From contig JBBQHB010000002.1 in the NCBI GenBank assembly GCA_038323575.1, positions 62,001 to 126,000 on the forward strand: DNA of 64,000 bases, given 5' to 3'. Below, in pieces: positions 7,206 through 16,408 of the stretch. The position numbers were made by a program, and so were the translations under genes. This stretch comes from CAINVV01 sp038323575 (GTDB taxonomy: Bacteria > Bacteroidota > Bacteroidia > Bacteroidales > Prolixibacteraceae). The notes below the pieces were generated by a model. That model was given only the letters and a program-made list of their open reading frames with translations, had not been told where the DNA came from and did not search any database. Within the stretch, counting starts at the first letter, position 1. Each line of letters starts with the position of its first letter.

Positions 7206-9650
7206 TTACTTCCCGGAAGATTCACTTTTCTTGCTAACTTTCTCATTCACTCTTTTTCTTCTCAGGATAAACCATCCACCGCCTGCCAGGATAAGGATCA
7301 ACGGTACTACCAGGTTCAGCCAGCGGATAAGGTTGTTCTGCCCGCTCACCTTTACCTTATCCAGAAGTCTTAACTGCCATGTTTTTCCCTTTAGTTCGAT
7401 CAGGGAGGCATCATCGCTCAGATATTGGATCAGGTTGACAAAAAAATCGCGGTTTCCAAAGGTAAGTTTTGATACACGATCGTACCCGAGCGGAGAAATT
7501 TGAGGTTCCTTGGAGGCCCTGTTAACTTTATTGGAGATTAATCCACCATCAGAGAAGACGGCTATTTGGGTCGCTTTACTCCCGGTTATCAGTTTAAAGT
7601 CAGCGGGTAAACCGGGTTGATCGATGATTCTATTTTTGAATACAGAACTGAATTTACCTTCCAGCAAGACCCCTGTTATCAGGTTTGACTTATTGAATAA
7701 ATCCGCCGAAGGAACAACATCAATCATCCTGAGATTTACAAGCATTGGCGCTTCACTTCTGCGCGAAAATGCCGAAGAAGCCAACAGTATGCTCTTTTTG
7801 ATTTCCGGATTATCTCCGACAGTGTCGATCGAACTGATAAATTCGGAAGAAACCGGATTAACATTTTTGCCAATTGGATGGGATTGCAGCGGATGCAGCA
7901 GTGGTGAAAAATACCAGGGGGCCAGTGAATAATTCGGAGAAGCTCCCAACGGGGCAGTATTTACACGAATTTTCAAACATTCAGTATCCTGAATCAGGTC
8001 GTTGTTCAACCGGACACCGTAATGGAAGAGCTGATCGCCCAGATTCAGGTCGAGCGGTACCGCTATTGTGGTCATTCCCTCTGAGAGACTATCCAGACTT
8101 ACTTTAACCGGATCAATCAGCCAGACCAGTTTCCCGCCTTTCATCAGGTACTGGTCAAGGATCAGTTTGTCTCTCTCCGGAAATTTGGTTTGCGGATTGG
8201 CAACAATAACGACTTTGATACTGTCGGTACCTGACAACAGTTGATCGCAGTTAAGCCGCGACACGCTGAAGCTTGCCGACAAAGCATCGGAGAAGTCCAT
8301 TGTTTGCAGCGAATCGGCTTCCTGGTGCCCTTCCAGAAACGCTACCTTTACCGGGTTTTCCCGGACCAGGGTCCGGATGGCGCTCATGAATTCATATTCC
8401 AGCATCTCAACTGAACGGTTAAGATTCACTTCTGCAGGCTGGGCAAGGTCATTCTTCAACAGGTTTAAGACAATGGCCTTCTCACGGTACCTGAGCACCA
8501 CCGAAGGAAACACCAGTTTTGTCGTAATTCCCTGATCTGTCTTGATTCTCAAATCGGTAGGGATTACCCCATGCTGCACCAGGTTATCAAAATAGGCCTT
8601 CCGGTCTTTTGCCGGAACTTCCTTGTACGGATCAATCTTCCGGGTATAAACCGTGTTTCTTCCATACTGCTGCAGGTCAGCAAGTTTTTCTTCTATGGCT
8701 GTTTTTAACCGGCGCAATCCGGGTGGCATATCCCCTTCAAGATAAATCTCTGCCAGCAGATTACTGTCAATTTCCTCAAGTACCCTGATAGATGCCGGCG
8801 AGAGTGTGTACCTTTTTTCAGCCGTGAAATCAACCCGGAAAAGACGAAGCTGTGTCAAAAATATCAACACAACAAACAGAATCGAAAAGGGCACAATTTT
8901 TTTGAACTTTATAGACAACCGGGTTCTTTTCCACTGCAGGGCAATCCCCGTTAGGGTAAGAAATACCAATGTAACTGTCAGAAAATAAAAGAGGTCGCGG
9001 CTGTCAAGCAATCCCCGGCTAATGGACTCATAATGGGATGATACCCCCAATGAGATCAAAAAAGAAGAGAACGCGGTTGATCCGACCAGGTCTGAAAGGA
9101 GTTCTAAACCGGAAAAAAGAAAAAATGACAGCAGAACCGCTGTTACAAAGGCTACAATTTGATTTTCGGAAAGAGAAGATGCAAAAATGCCAATGGCCAG
9201 AAAAATCAGCGTCAGGAAGAGCAATCCAAGGTAACTGCCAATGGTTGCTGCAACATCCATCACGCCAACAGGATAGCCCAACCGGTAAACGGTAAAAAAG
9301 TACACCAGCGATAAAACCAGCGTCAATACGACAACAAATAAGGCCGCCAGCAGCTTGGAAACAATGAGTTGAAATACGGTTACAGGCCTGGTCAGCAACA
9401 GTTCCATGGTACCGCTCCGCAATTCCTCAGAAATGAGCCGCATGGAAACAGCCGGAACCAAAAAGAGGTAAAGCCAGGGAGCAAGGTCGAAGAAAGCTGA
9501 CAGGGAGGCGTAACCACCCGACAATATGTTCATATTCCCATCGAAAAACCAGAGAAAGAGCCCTGAGATCAATGCAAAAACAGTAAGGATCAGATAGGCA
9601 ATCAGTGACCCAAAGAATTGCAGCAGCTCTTTTTTTATCAGACTTAACAT
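7206..9650 (-). CDS. Fused gliding ABC transporter permease/auxiliary protein GldF-GldG
   Basis: One uninterrupted frame of 814 residues joins two proteins that are separate in Flavobacterium. Residues 1 to about 245 are an ABC-2 permease (six hydrophobic segments, MRLISEELRSGTMELLLTRP) equal to GldF. From about 260, FRVDFTAEKRYTLSPASIRV starts the GldG part, an ABC-associated periplasmic domain with one C-terminal membrane helix (LVVPLILILAGGGWFILRR). ATG 9650 is chosen because it gives the usual short N-terminus and sits 4 bases after lpxB; an upstream ATG at 9701 lies inside lpxB. GldA, the ATPase, is not in the window. It is last in the surE operon. Confidence 0.88.
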   Translation of the reverse strand: MLSLIKKELLQFFGSLIAYLILTVFALISGLFLWFFDGNMNILSGGYASLSAFFDLAPWLYLFLVPAVSMRLISEELRSGTMELLLTRPVTVFQLIVSKLLAALFVVVLTLVLSLVYFFTVYRLGYPVGVMDVAATIGSYLGLLFLTLIFLAIGIFASSLSENQIVAFVTAVLLSFFLFSGLELLSDLVGSTAFSSFLISLGVSSHYESISRGLLDSRDLFYFLTVTLVFLTLTGIALQWKRTRLSIKFKKIVPFSILFVVLIFLTQLRLFRVDFTAEKRYTLSPASIRVLEEIDSNLLAEIYLEGDMPPGLRRLKTAIEEKLADLQQYGRNTVYTRKIDPYKEVPAKDRKAYFDNLVQHGVIPTDLRIKTDQGITTKLVFPSVVLRYREKAIVLNLLKNDLAQPAEVNLNRSVEMLEYEFMSAIRTLVRENPVKVAFLEGHQEADSLQTMDFSDALSASFSVSRLNCDQLLSGTDSIKVVIVANPQTKFPERDKLILDQYLMKGGKLVWLIDPVKVSLDSLSEGMTTIAVPLDLNLGDQLFHYGVRLNNDLIQDTECLKIRVNTAPLGASPNYSLAPWYFSPLLHPLQSHPIGKNVNPVSSEFISSIDTVGDNPEIKKSILLASSAFSRRSEAPMLVNLRMIDVVPSADLFNKSNLITGVLLEGKFSSVFKNRIIDQPGLPADFKLITGSKATQIAVFSDGGLISNKVNRASKEPQISPLGYDRVSKLTFGNRDFFVNLIQYLSDDASLIELKGKTWQLRLLDKVKVSGQNNLIRWLNLVVPLILILAGGGWFILRRKRVNEKVSKKSESSGK

Positions 9651-9654
9651 ATCT

Positions 9655-10782
9655 TCAACTTTTAAGCAGTCGCACCATTTCCTCCGCTGCCCTGTCGGCA
9701 CATCCCGGAGGGCCCAGTTTTGCCAGCATCAACTGGTAGTTGTGCAGCATCTCCTCCCGATAAGCTATGTCTTCCAGTATCTTCTTCAATTCAACAGCCA
9801 CATTTTCCGGTTTGCAGTTTTCCTGAAAAAATTCTTTGACAATCTCTTTGTTCATCACCAGGTTGACCAATGATATCCATTGGATCTTGAGGAAAACTTT
9901 CCTTAAAAGTGAAGTAAACCTTCCCAATTCAATGATGTAACATACCACCTGCGGCACATTGATGACGGCAGTCTCGAGGGTTGCAGTACCTGAAGCAACG
10001 ACGGCTGCTTTTGACTGTTGGAGCAACTCATAGGTTTGCCCGAACAGCACCGGGATTTTCAGACCCGGCATGTTTTCCTTGTACAGGGCGACTGAAAGTG
10101 AAGGAGCGCCTGCAATTATAAACTGGTAGTCGGGGAACATCGCAACAATCCTTGTCAGCACAGGCAGAATCAGCTTAATTTCCTGTTTCCTGCTTCCTGC
10201 CAGCAAGGCGACGATTGGTTTATCCTTTAGTCCGTTCCTGACTATAAATTCCCGGTAAGTCTGATCTTTGTTAGGGCGAACGGCCAGTTCATCGACCGTC
10301 GGATTCCCAACATACCTTATCTGGTAGTTGTGTTTGTCGTAGAAATCTTTTTCGAACGGGAAAATGGTAAAAAGCTCGTCCACATAATTTTTCACCCATT
10401 TGACACGGTCTGACCTCCAGGCCCATATTTTTGGTGAAATATAATAAAATGTTCTGATACTGTGCGCTTTGGAAAATCGTGCCATCCGAAGGTTAAAGCC
10501 GGGATAATCGACCAGGACCAGCACATCCGGTTGAAATTCAATCAGTTTCTCCTCTGCCATCTTAAAATTCTTTTTGATCTGGCTTAGGTTGAGCAGAACC
10601 GTGAAAAATCCCATAAAAGCCATTTCACGGTAGTGTTTCAGAAGCGTGCCGCCTTGCGCTGCCATCAGATCCCCTCCGAAAAAGCAGAATTCTGCTTCAG
10701 GATCTTTTTTTTTGATCCCGCCCATCAGATGTGAGGCATGCAAATCGCCGGAAGCTTCTCCGGCTATAATGAAATATCTCAT
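9655..10782 (-). CDS. lpxB: Lipid-A-disaccharide synthase
   Basis: The 375-residue GT19 enzyme joins UDP-2,3-diacylglucosamine and lipid X into the lipid A disaccharide at the inner membrane. It starts with the signature RYFIIAGEASGDLHASHL and shows VLVDYPGFNLRMARF, ISPKIWAWRSDRV, LLAGSRKQEIKLILP and ASGTATLETAV, in the order expected for LpxB. It lies in the surE-membrane protein-lpxB-gldFG operon and shows that the cell makes lipid A. It ends 4 bases before the gldFG start. Confidence 0.96.
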   Translation of the reverse strand: MRYFIIAGEASGDLHASHLMGGIKKKDPEAEFCFFGGDLMAAQGGTLLKHYREMAFMGFFTVLLNLSQIKKNFKMAEEKLIEFQPDVLVLVDYPGFNLRMARFSKAHSIRTFYYISPKIWAWRSDRVKWVKNYVDELFTIFPFEKDFYDKHNYQIRYVGNPTVDELAVRPNKDQTYREFIVRNGLKDKPIVALLAGSRKQEIKLILPVLTRIVAMFPDYQFIIAGAPSLSVALYKENMPGLKIPVLFGQTYELLQQSKAAVVASGTATLETAVINVPQVVCYIIELGRFTSLLRKVFLKIQWISLVNLVMNKEIVKEFFQENCKPENVAVELKKILEDIAYREEMLHNYQLMLAKLGPPGCADRAAEEMVRLLKS

Positions 10783-10815
10783 CTTATCGGCGTTTTATAA
10801 GGTCAGCAAAATTTA

Positions 10816-11127
10816 TCACGATATAAACTTCAGTACAAAAATAAAAATCGCATAGAAAATAGTGATCGCCATGATTCCCCTTCCCGACTTAAAACGGTCG
10901 GTTCGGACAAAAAACATGAAAGGAAGCACGTTTGGAAATACGGAGATGCTCATCACATGGACAAACTTACCGGATTGAACCAGGGTATTAATATAATTTC
11001 CGATGGTCATTCCCTGAAAACGGAAAAGAAAGTATAGCAAAAAAATAACCAAAGGCAGGCCAAGTCCCAGCAGAAAGCCAAGCCAAAACCGGTTCAGACC
11101 GGATCGTTCAGTGTAAGAGGCGCTCAT
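10816..11127 (-). CDS. Small conserved membrane protein, unknown function
   Basis: The 103-residue protein has three or so hydrophobic helices (FWLGFLLGLGLPLVIFLLYF, VMSISVFPNVLPFMFFV, IMAITIFYAIFIFVLKF) with a short charged segment FVRTDRFKSGRG between the last two. It matches no named family I know. It is packed between surE (4 bases upstream) and lpxB (33 bases downstream), so it is certainly co-transcribed with them. An envelope-related role is a guess from position alone. Confidence 0.75.
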   Translation of the reverse strand: MSASYTERSGLNRFWLGFLLGLGLPLVIFLLYFLFRFQGMTIGNYINTLVQSGKFVHVMSISVFPNVLPFMFFVRTDRFKSGRGIMAITIFYAIFIFVLKFIS

Positions 11128-11131
11128 ATTT

Positions 11132-11893
11132 TCAGAATTTCCATTTTTGCATGAACTGGAAGGCGGTATAGGCTGTCAGATCGGTTGTAACCGGCACCAC
11201 CGACACAAATCCGTTGAGCAGTGCAAAGGTATCGGTATCGCGTGCCTCGTTCTCTGCATCGTTGAAACTGCCGGTCATCCAATAATAATCGCGACCATGT
11301 GGATCGATCCGTTTCTCGAATTCCTCCACCCATTTTCCGCGTGTCTGACGGGAGAAATTGATTCCTTTTATTTCACCTTTGGGGATATTGACATTCAGGC
11401 AGATGCCATCCGGCAACCCGTATTCAGCCACTTTCTGGAAGATGCGCGCAACTACTTTTTTTGCTTTGGTGAAATCCGCGTCGTGCAAATAATCATCCAG
11501 TGAGAAACCGATCGAAGGCACACCATGGATGGAACCTTCGATCGCAGCGCCCATAGTTCCGGAATAAAGCACCGAAATAGATGTATTTGCGCCGTGGTTA
11601 ATACCTGAGATAACGAAATCTGGCAGACGGTCGAGTATTTTGTTGCAGGCAAGTTTAATGCAATCCACCGGAGTCCCGGAGCAAGAATAAATCACCAGCC
11701 CCTCTTCTTCCTGTTCCTTGTTAATGCGCAGCGGGCGTCCAACAGTTATGGCATGTGACATCCCCGAATGGGGAGCATCCGGAGCAACAACAACAATGTT
11801 GCCAAAAAGCCGTATCACCTCTACCAATTCAATCAGCCCTTTGGCAAAAACCCCGTCATCATTGGAAATCAATATCAAAGGGCGTTCTTCCAT
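11132..11893 (-). CDS. surE: 5'/3'-nucleotidase SurE
   Basis: The 253-residue protein is a divalent-metal-dependent phosphatase acting on nucleoside monophosphates. Family motifs are LILISNDDGVFAKGL (metal-binding Asp12/Asp13), VVAPDAPHSGMSHAIT, SCSGTPVDCIKLA and VISGINHGANTSISVLYSGT. Length and motif order are normal. It is the first gene of the operon with the small membrane protein, lpxB and gldFG. A -7-like box lies shortly upstream. Confidence 0.95.
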   Translation of the reverse strand: MEERPLILISNDDGVFAKGLIELVEVIRLFGNIVVVAPDAPHSGMSHAITVGRPLRINKEQEEEGLVIYSCSGTPVDCIKLACNKILDRLPDFVISGINHGANTSISVLYSGTMGAAIEGSIHGVPSIGFSLDDYLHDADFTKAKKVVARIFQKVAEYGLPDGICLNVNIPKGEIKGINFSRQTRGKWVEEFEKRIDPHGRDYYWMTGSFNDAENEARDTDTFALLNGFVSVVPVTTDLTAYTAFQFMQKWKF

Positions 11894-11910
11894 TTTTTCA
11901 TTATTTTGGT

Positions 11911-11918
11911 CAAAGATA
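11911..11918 (-). promoter_or_regulatory. Candidate -7 box of the surE operon
   Basis: On the minus strand TATCTTTG fits the TAnnTTTG consensus and lies 18 bases before the surE ATG. No clear TTTG -33 element is found at the expected spacing. Confidence 0.4.
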
Positions 11919-11957
11919 ATCGTTCGGTTTGAATATTTACTCCTCTGATCTGACCCT

Positions 11958-12074
11958 CTAATTTATGGCTTCTGCAATTTCTTCGGAAATACCAGGCGCT
12001 AAAAAAATCAACTGTCTCTTTGCCAAATGAAAGAGCTCAACAAAAGTTGAGTATTCACTTTTGAGTAGGTTCAT
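11958..12074 (-). pseudogene. Short remnant frame at the edge of the defence island
   Basis: A 38-residue frame (MNLLKSEYSTFVELFHLAKR then QLIFLAPGISEEIAEAIN) stops at TAG. The QLIFLAPGISEEIAEAI stretch recalls the N-terminal region of phospholipase-D-like/helicase-associated proteins, but the stretch is too short for a firm call. It is probably the start of a truncated gene left where the island joined the surE operon. Confidence 0.3.
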
Positions 12075-12168
12075 TTTCAATAATCTAATTAGGTTGATTT
12101 GATTGGTAAATTTTGAAACCCTTCATAATCTTCTCTTTTAAACCAAATTCCGGATTCAAATACCAATA

Positions 12169-12794
12169 CTATTGGTTCAGTTGATCACTTTTCCTTTTTT
12201 GTTCTAATTGCTTCGCACTCAGTTTTGCAACAACCTTTTTGCCTGTTTTCTCTTCAATTTCTTTGCGGGTGTTTCCCTCTATCGTTCCTCCTTGTTTGGC
12301 AATTTTGCGATTCTCAGGAAACGTTTTTGGTTTCTTTTCTTTCGAAATCTCAGTTGTAGTAGCTTCGGCAAGCATATTTAGTACCAACTCGAGATTGGTC
12401 ATGTTGTCTCGCAAGTTTTCCTTTTTCAGTTCTTTGAACTTTTTGTATTCTTTGGTTGAAAACCCGCTCCAGGCTTGCGTTATGTCATCGGTAAGAATGG
12501 CAAATTCCTGACCTTTTTGTACTCCTCTGTTTTCCCATTCATCCGTGAGCTCTTTTCGGATTTCGATTTGCCATCGGCAGAGCGCATTTTCAGTTGACTA
12601 CAATTTGTAGTCAACTGACTTCCTTCAGCCTTAAGCCTGGTTTTTAGCACACTCCAATATTTCCGGGGGTTGGGGCTATCGGTTAAGACCCCTACAACAT
12701 CAACAATCGAAAAAAACCATTTTTCTTCTTCCTCGTTCCAAACCGAACGAACCTGCTTTTGCTCAAAAAGTTTAATCGATGTGTGCTCGCTCAT
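12169..12794 (-). pseudogene. BRO-family antirepressor-like protein, internally deleted and frameshifted
   Basis: The N-terminal part (from ATG 12794) reads like a BRO-N domain: FEQKQVRSVWNEEEEKWFFS, VVGVLTDSPNPRKYW, then QLKMRSADGK. In this family roughly 60 residues should follow. Instead the next bases, in another frame, read IEIRKELTDEWENRGVQKGQ and AILTDDITQAW, then STKEYKKFKELKKENLRDNM and GNTRKEIEEKTGKKVVAKL, the family's C-terminal half, down to stop 12169. So an internal deletion near 12565-12575 removed the middle and shifted the frame. Such proteins are common in prophages and mobile defence regions. It lies just downstream of the methyltransferase. Confidence 0.8.
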
Positions 12795-12832
12795 CTGTAA
12801 TCTCCTTTTAAAGAATTCATAAATAATTCATT

Positions 12833-15800
12833 TCACGCCTCAAACCCCTCATACTCTTCCCTCCCCATCCAAAATTCAGGATCTATTACAAATACTTGAT
12901 CGTATTCTAACTCGTATAATTTGTAAACAACTATATCTATTTGTCTTTCAAATTCACTGGTATCAACATTTGGATTTAATTTTTTGGCGTTTAGGATCTT
13001 GTCAACAAGCGAAATTAATTGAATTTGTATGGGGCCCATCACATTCTTTAATGGAAGTTTTTCAACGGTGTTGGCCTGAATTTCTGAAAAAACTTTTTTT
13101 GTTGATTTATACCTACTTTTATAAATATAATTCATTAAAGAAGAATTCAAAATTGCTAAAAGAAATCTGATATTGAAATCTATTCCTTTCTTGATGTTGA
13201 TAACCACTAAGGTATTGAGAGCAAAATATTGCTGATCGTCATATGCGAATACAAGATTTTCTGAAACTCTTCTAAAAAATAGTTTTTCTTTACTTTCAAA
13301 AATATCAGTTCTCTTACATGAATGAATACGGTCAACAGAATAATCTATATAAACTCCAGACCAGTTTATTTCATATTTTTTAATATTTCTGCCATCTAAA
13401 AGTTTATAGTAAATATTATCAGAATTATGATTTCTAAGAGAAATACTCTTATCGCCTTTTAAAGCAATTGCCTGATTGACTGTGCATATTTCCCCTACAA
13501 AAGAAATTTTATCTTGCTTATAGATTCCTTCTATTGTGGTATCTGATTTAAAACTGAAAGAAAAATTATCTTGTTTTAGAAAATAGGCAACTTTTTTTAG
13601 TGCTATCAACTTTACTGAAACCAAATCATCCGAAGTTATTTTTGTCTCACAAAAATTTGTTTTTTTTGTTTGGATAATTATAGTGACATTTTCTACAACT
13701 GCATTTTCAAAAGGCATATTTACATAGTTAACAATCTCTTTTAGGTAAAAATTTTTTAAGATGTATTCTCTTGTGTAACTATAATATTCTTGAGTTAAAA
13801 TTGTATTTGGGATAATAAAAGTTAAGAGTCCATTTCCACTTAAATTATCTAATGCATGGTGAATAAAAAAAATGAAAGTATTTAGCCTTCCTGCGGATGT
13901 ATTATATCTCTTCTTTAGGTACTCTCTATATTCTGGGGAGACACTTTCAACTTTGGATAGTTGTATATAAGGGGGATTTCCAATCACAATATCAAACCCA
14001 TTTTCAATCCCATACATCCATTCACTGTCATAAAATCCAGAGCTTTCATTGGTATTGTATGGATCCCATGCAGCGCGGAGCATCAGGTTTTGTTCGAAAA
14101 ACTGATTTTTTGTAATTTTTTCATTTATACGGACGATCTCTTTTTTGATTTGAACCATGCGTTCTTCAAGTTTTTTGCGTGGACCAGCTAATTTTTCTGC
14201 TTGAAGACTTTTCTCAAAGGATTCAAAACTAAATTTTTCAATATCTATTTTTGAGTGCAAAACCTCTGTGTTTCTATCATATTCCTCATGAATACATTGT
14301 AGAATTTTCACCCGTATTTGCTTGTCGCGGTCGCGCAAATTTTTCTTTCGGGCCTTATCCCTTTCCACAAAATGATTTTTGCGGATTCGGACAAGCTCTT
14401 TCTCGAGGTTCAATATTTCGTCCGTCCGGATTTCGATTTGCGGATCGATTTCCAGGCCTATCAGCGTATTGGCGGCCACAAACTTTGTTTCAAGGTTCGG
14501 GAGCGACTTGATGCCAAAATTATCCGGATTGTCCGGTTGCCTGTTTTGCTCACAGATGAGCGAAATAAAGAACCTGAGTTTTGATATCTGGACTGCTATT
14601 GGCTGTATATCAATGCCATAAATACAATTTTCGATCAAGAATAATTTTCGTCCGTAATCCGATTCGTTCAGGCTGAATGCATCTTCGATTTCATGCAGTC
14701 GCAGGTGCCGGACCTCCTTGTCGTGCACGCGCAGGGCCTCCATAATTTCGGCTTCAGCCTTGTTGATCTGAAAATCCTGCCAACGGGAATTGTCCGGATC
14801 CAGTTTGGTCAAAATATGTACCAGTTGCTGCAGCATGCCCATGGGGAAAGCGCCTGATCCACAGGCCGGGTCTAAAACTTTAATTGAACCTATGGCATTT
14901 ACGAGCAATTGGGTATCTGTCTCATTGAAAGGATTGTCCTCGCCGGAATAGGAAACAAGCTCACGAAGTTTGAGTTCCGGGATAGCTTCATCCGGGATAT
15001 CACCATTTTTTGCCTGCAATTTTTGCAATAAGTAAGCTATCAACGATTCGTCCACCATGTAATTCACTATTTCACGCGGTGTATAAAAAGAACCGGTTTG
15101 CTTACGGGCAGTAGTTTTTGTTTCGGGGTTATAACTTGCCAACAGGTTTTCAAAAACTTTACCCAACATTTCCGGATCAAGAGCTACCTGAATCTCAAGC
15201 GGTGTATTCTCTTCGACCGTAAAATTGTAACTGTGGAGAATATCTATTATTCCTCTGATATTTAGGTGATTTTGCCGGTTATCATCATAAGATTCACTCA
15301 GGTCAATGTCTTTCGCACCACCAAAGAAGAGAAAATCAGGCATGGTAAGGAGATTTTCATTGTCCTGATGATTCGTAAAGCAATCGATAAAAACATCATC
15401 TGGTTCACCTTTTGCTATCCGTTTATCCAGATTATCGAAGAGACCACCGTTCAGAAAAGGGATATCCCGGGTCAGTTCAAGGAAACGATCCTTGTTCTTA
15501 AAAAACCTTTGGTAGCGGTAATAATCCTGGTTTCCCGTCTGACGGCTCACAAAACTTCTGTTACCATCTTTTATCGGCGTATTTAAAGTGGCAAAGAATA
15601 GATTTTGAAGGATGGCTTTGTAGTAGGTTGAACCTGTTGAGTCAGAATAGTTCAGGAGCTCATTTACTTCCGCTTTATCGAACAGAGCATCTGGTATCAA
15701 ACCCTTCTGTTTCATGAACCAGACAAAAATAAGCCTGGTAATCAAGCGGATAAGACTGGTAGCATTGTTCAATTCATCTTTGCTTGTTTCATTTGCAGGA

Positions 15801-16408
15801 AATTTCACCTTTGTCAGCGCCCAAAAATACCAGTTGCTCAGCTCGTGGTAGAAATCCTTGGTCAATGCATCCACAGAGAACGCCTTTTCAATTTCATGAA
15901 TTGAGATGCGGGTATCGAAAAGGTCGGTAGTGGATTTTATCCCGGAGAAACGTTCTGCTGCAGTACGGCAAAGCTGGTTGCTGCCAAAAATATAGGTATA
16001 TCGTTTAGGGTCCGATTGTTTGCGTTCGCGCAAGCCGGTTTCCTTGTTGGTTACTGTTAATTCGCTCGCATAAGTAAAACGCCAGGTATGTCCTTGGGTA
16101 AATACGATCAGGGCGGCATCTCCATCGTTCTGATATACCTTTCGCATGAGGTTCCGGAGGCCTACTTTATTCCGGTCAAGACGCTTATCAGAAGATATGT
16201 TAACCTCGTATATTCCAACCTGTAGGCCTTCGGCAGTTTCAAAATAACCCAGTTCGTAAGCTTTCGCATTAAAATCGTTTTCACCTATTTCAATAGTTTG
16301 TGGCCGGGCATGCAGATTTTCGACATGAAAAATTGTACGCACAGCTTCGAGCCAGGCATTACGGTTGTAATCCTGTTCAAAGATTGTTTTTAGTTGTTCG
16401 GCAGTCAT
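12833..16408 (-). CDS. Eco57I-like class adenine-specific DNA methyltransferase
   Basis: The 1191-residue protein has a SAM-binding motif I KVLDPACGSGAFPMGML (about residues 507-522) and the catalytic amino-methyltransferase motif IGNPPYIQL (about 806-814, NPPY), so it should methylate adenine N6. The large N-terminal region (about 1-480) is typical of Eco57I/type IIG-like and DISARM-type methylases. The C-terminal third (about 900-1190) looks like a target-recognition region. It overlaps the helicase stop as TAATG, so the two are coupled. I see no clear PD-(D/E)XK nuclease motif; cutting is more likely done by the partner's PLD domain. Modification of self DNA in a restriction system is inferred. 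Confidence 0.88.
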   Translation of the reverse strand: MTAEQLKTIFEQDYNRNAWLEAVRTIFHVENLHARPQTIEIGENDFNAKAYELGYFETAEGLQVGIYEVNISSDKRLDRNKVGLRNLMRKVYQNDGDAALIVFTQGHTWRFTYASELTVTNKETGLRERKQSDPKRYTYIFGSNQLCRTAAERFSGIKSTTDLFDTRISIHEIEKAFSVDALTKDFYHELSNWYFWALTKVKFPANETSKDELNNATSLIRLITRLIFVWFMKQKGLIPDALFDKAEVNELLNYSDSTGSTYYKAILQNLFFATLNTPIKDGNRSFVSRQTGNQDYYRYQRFFKNKDRFLELTRDIPFLNGGLFDNLDKRIAKGEPDDVFIDCFTNHQDNENLLTMPDFLFFGGAKDIDLSESYDDNRQNHLNIRGIIDILHSYNFTVEENTPLEIQVALDPEMLGKVFENLLASYNPETKTTARKQTGSFYTPREIVNYMVDESLIAYLLQKLQAKNGDIPDEAIPELKLRELVSYSGEDNPFNETDTQLLVNAIGSIKVLDPACGSGAFPMGMLQQLVHILTKLDPDNSRWQDFQINKAEAEIMEALRVHDKEVRHLRLHEIEDAFSLNESDYGRKLFLIENCIYGIDIQPIAVQISKLRFFISLICEQNRQPDNPDNFGIKSLPNLETKFVAANTLIGLEIDPQIEIRTDEILNLEKELVRIRKNHFVERDKARKKNLRDRDKQIRVKILQCIHEEYDRNTEVLHSKIDIEKFSFESFEKSLQAEKLAGPRKKLEERMVQIKKEIVRINEKITKNQFFEQNLMLRAAWDPYNTNESSGFYDSEWMYGIENGFDIVIGNPPYIQLSKVESVSPEYREYLKKRYNTSAGRLNTFIFFIHHALDNLSGNGLLTFIIPNTILTQEYYSYTREYILKNFYLKEIVNYVNMPFENAVVENVTIIIQTKKTNFCETKITSDDLVSVKLIALKKVAYFLKQDNFSFSFKSDTTIEGIYKQDKISFVGEICTVNQAIALKGDKSISLRNHNSDNIYYKLLDGRNIKKYEINWSGVYIDYSVDRIHSCKRTDIFESKEKLFFRRVSENLVFAYDDQQYFALNTLVVINIKKGIDFNIRFLLAILNSSLMNYIYKSRYKSTKKVFSEIQANTVEKLPLKNVMGPIQIQLISLVDKILNAKKLNPNVDTSEFERQIDIVVYKLYELEYDQVFVIDPEFWMGREEYEGFEA

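Noticed and set aside
9651..9701. Upstream ATG 9701 for gldFG
   Set aside because: It would add 17 residues read inside lpxB; ATG 9650 gives the normal short GldF N-terminus.
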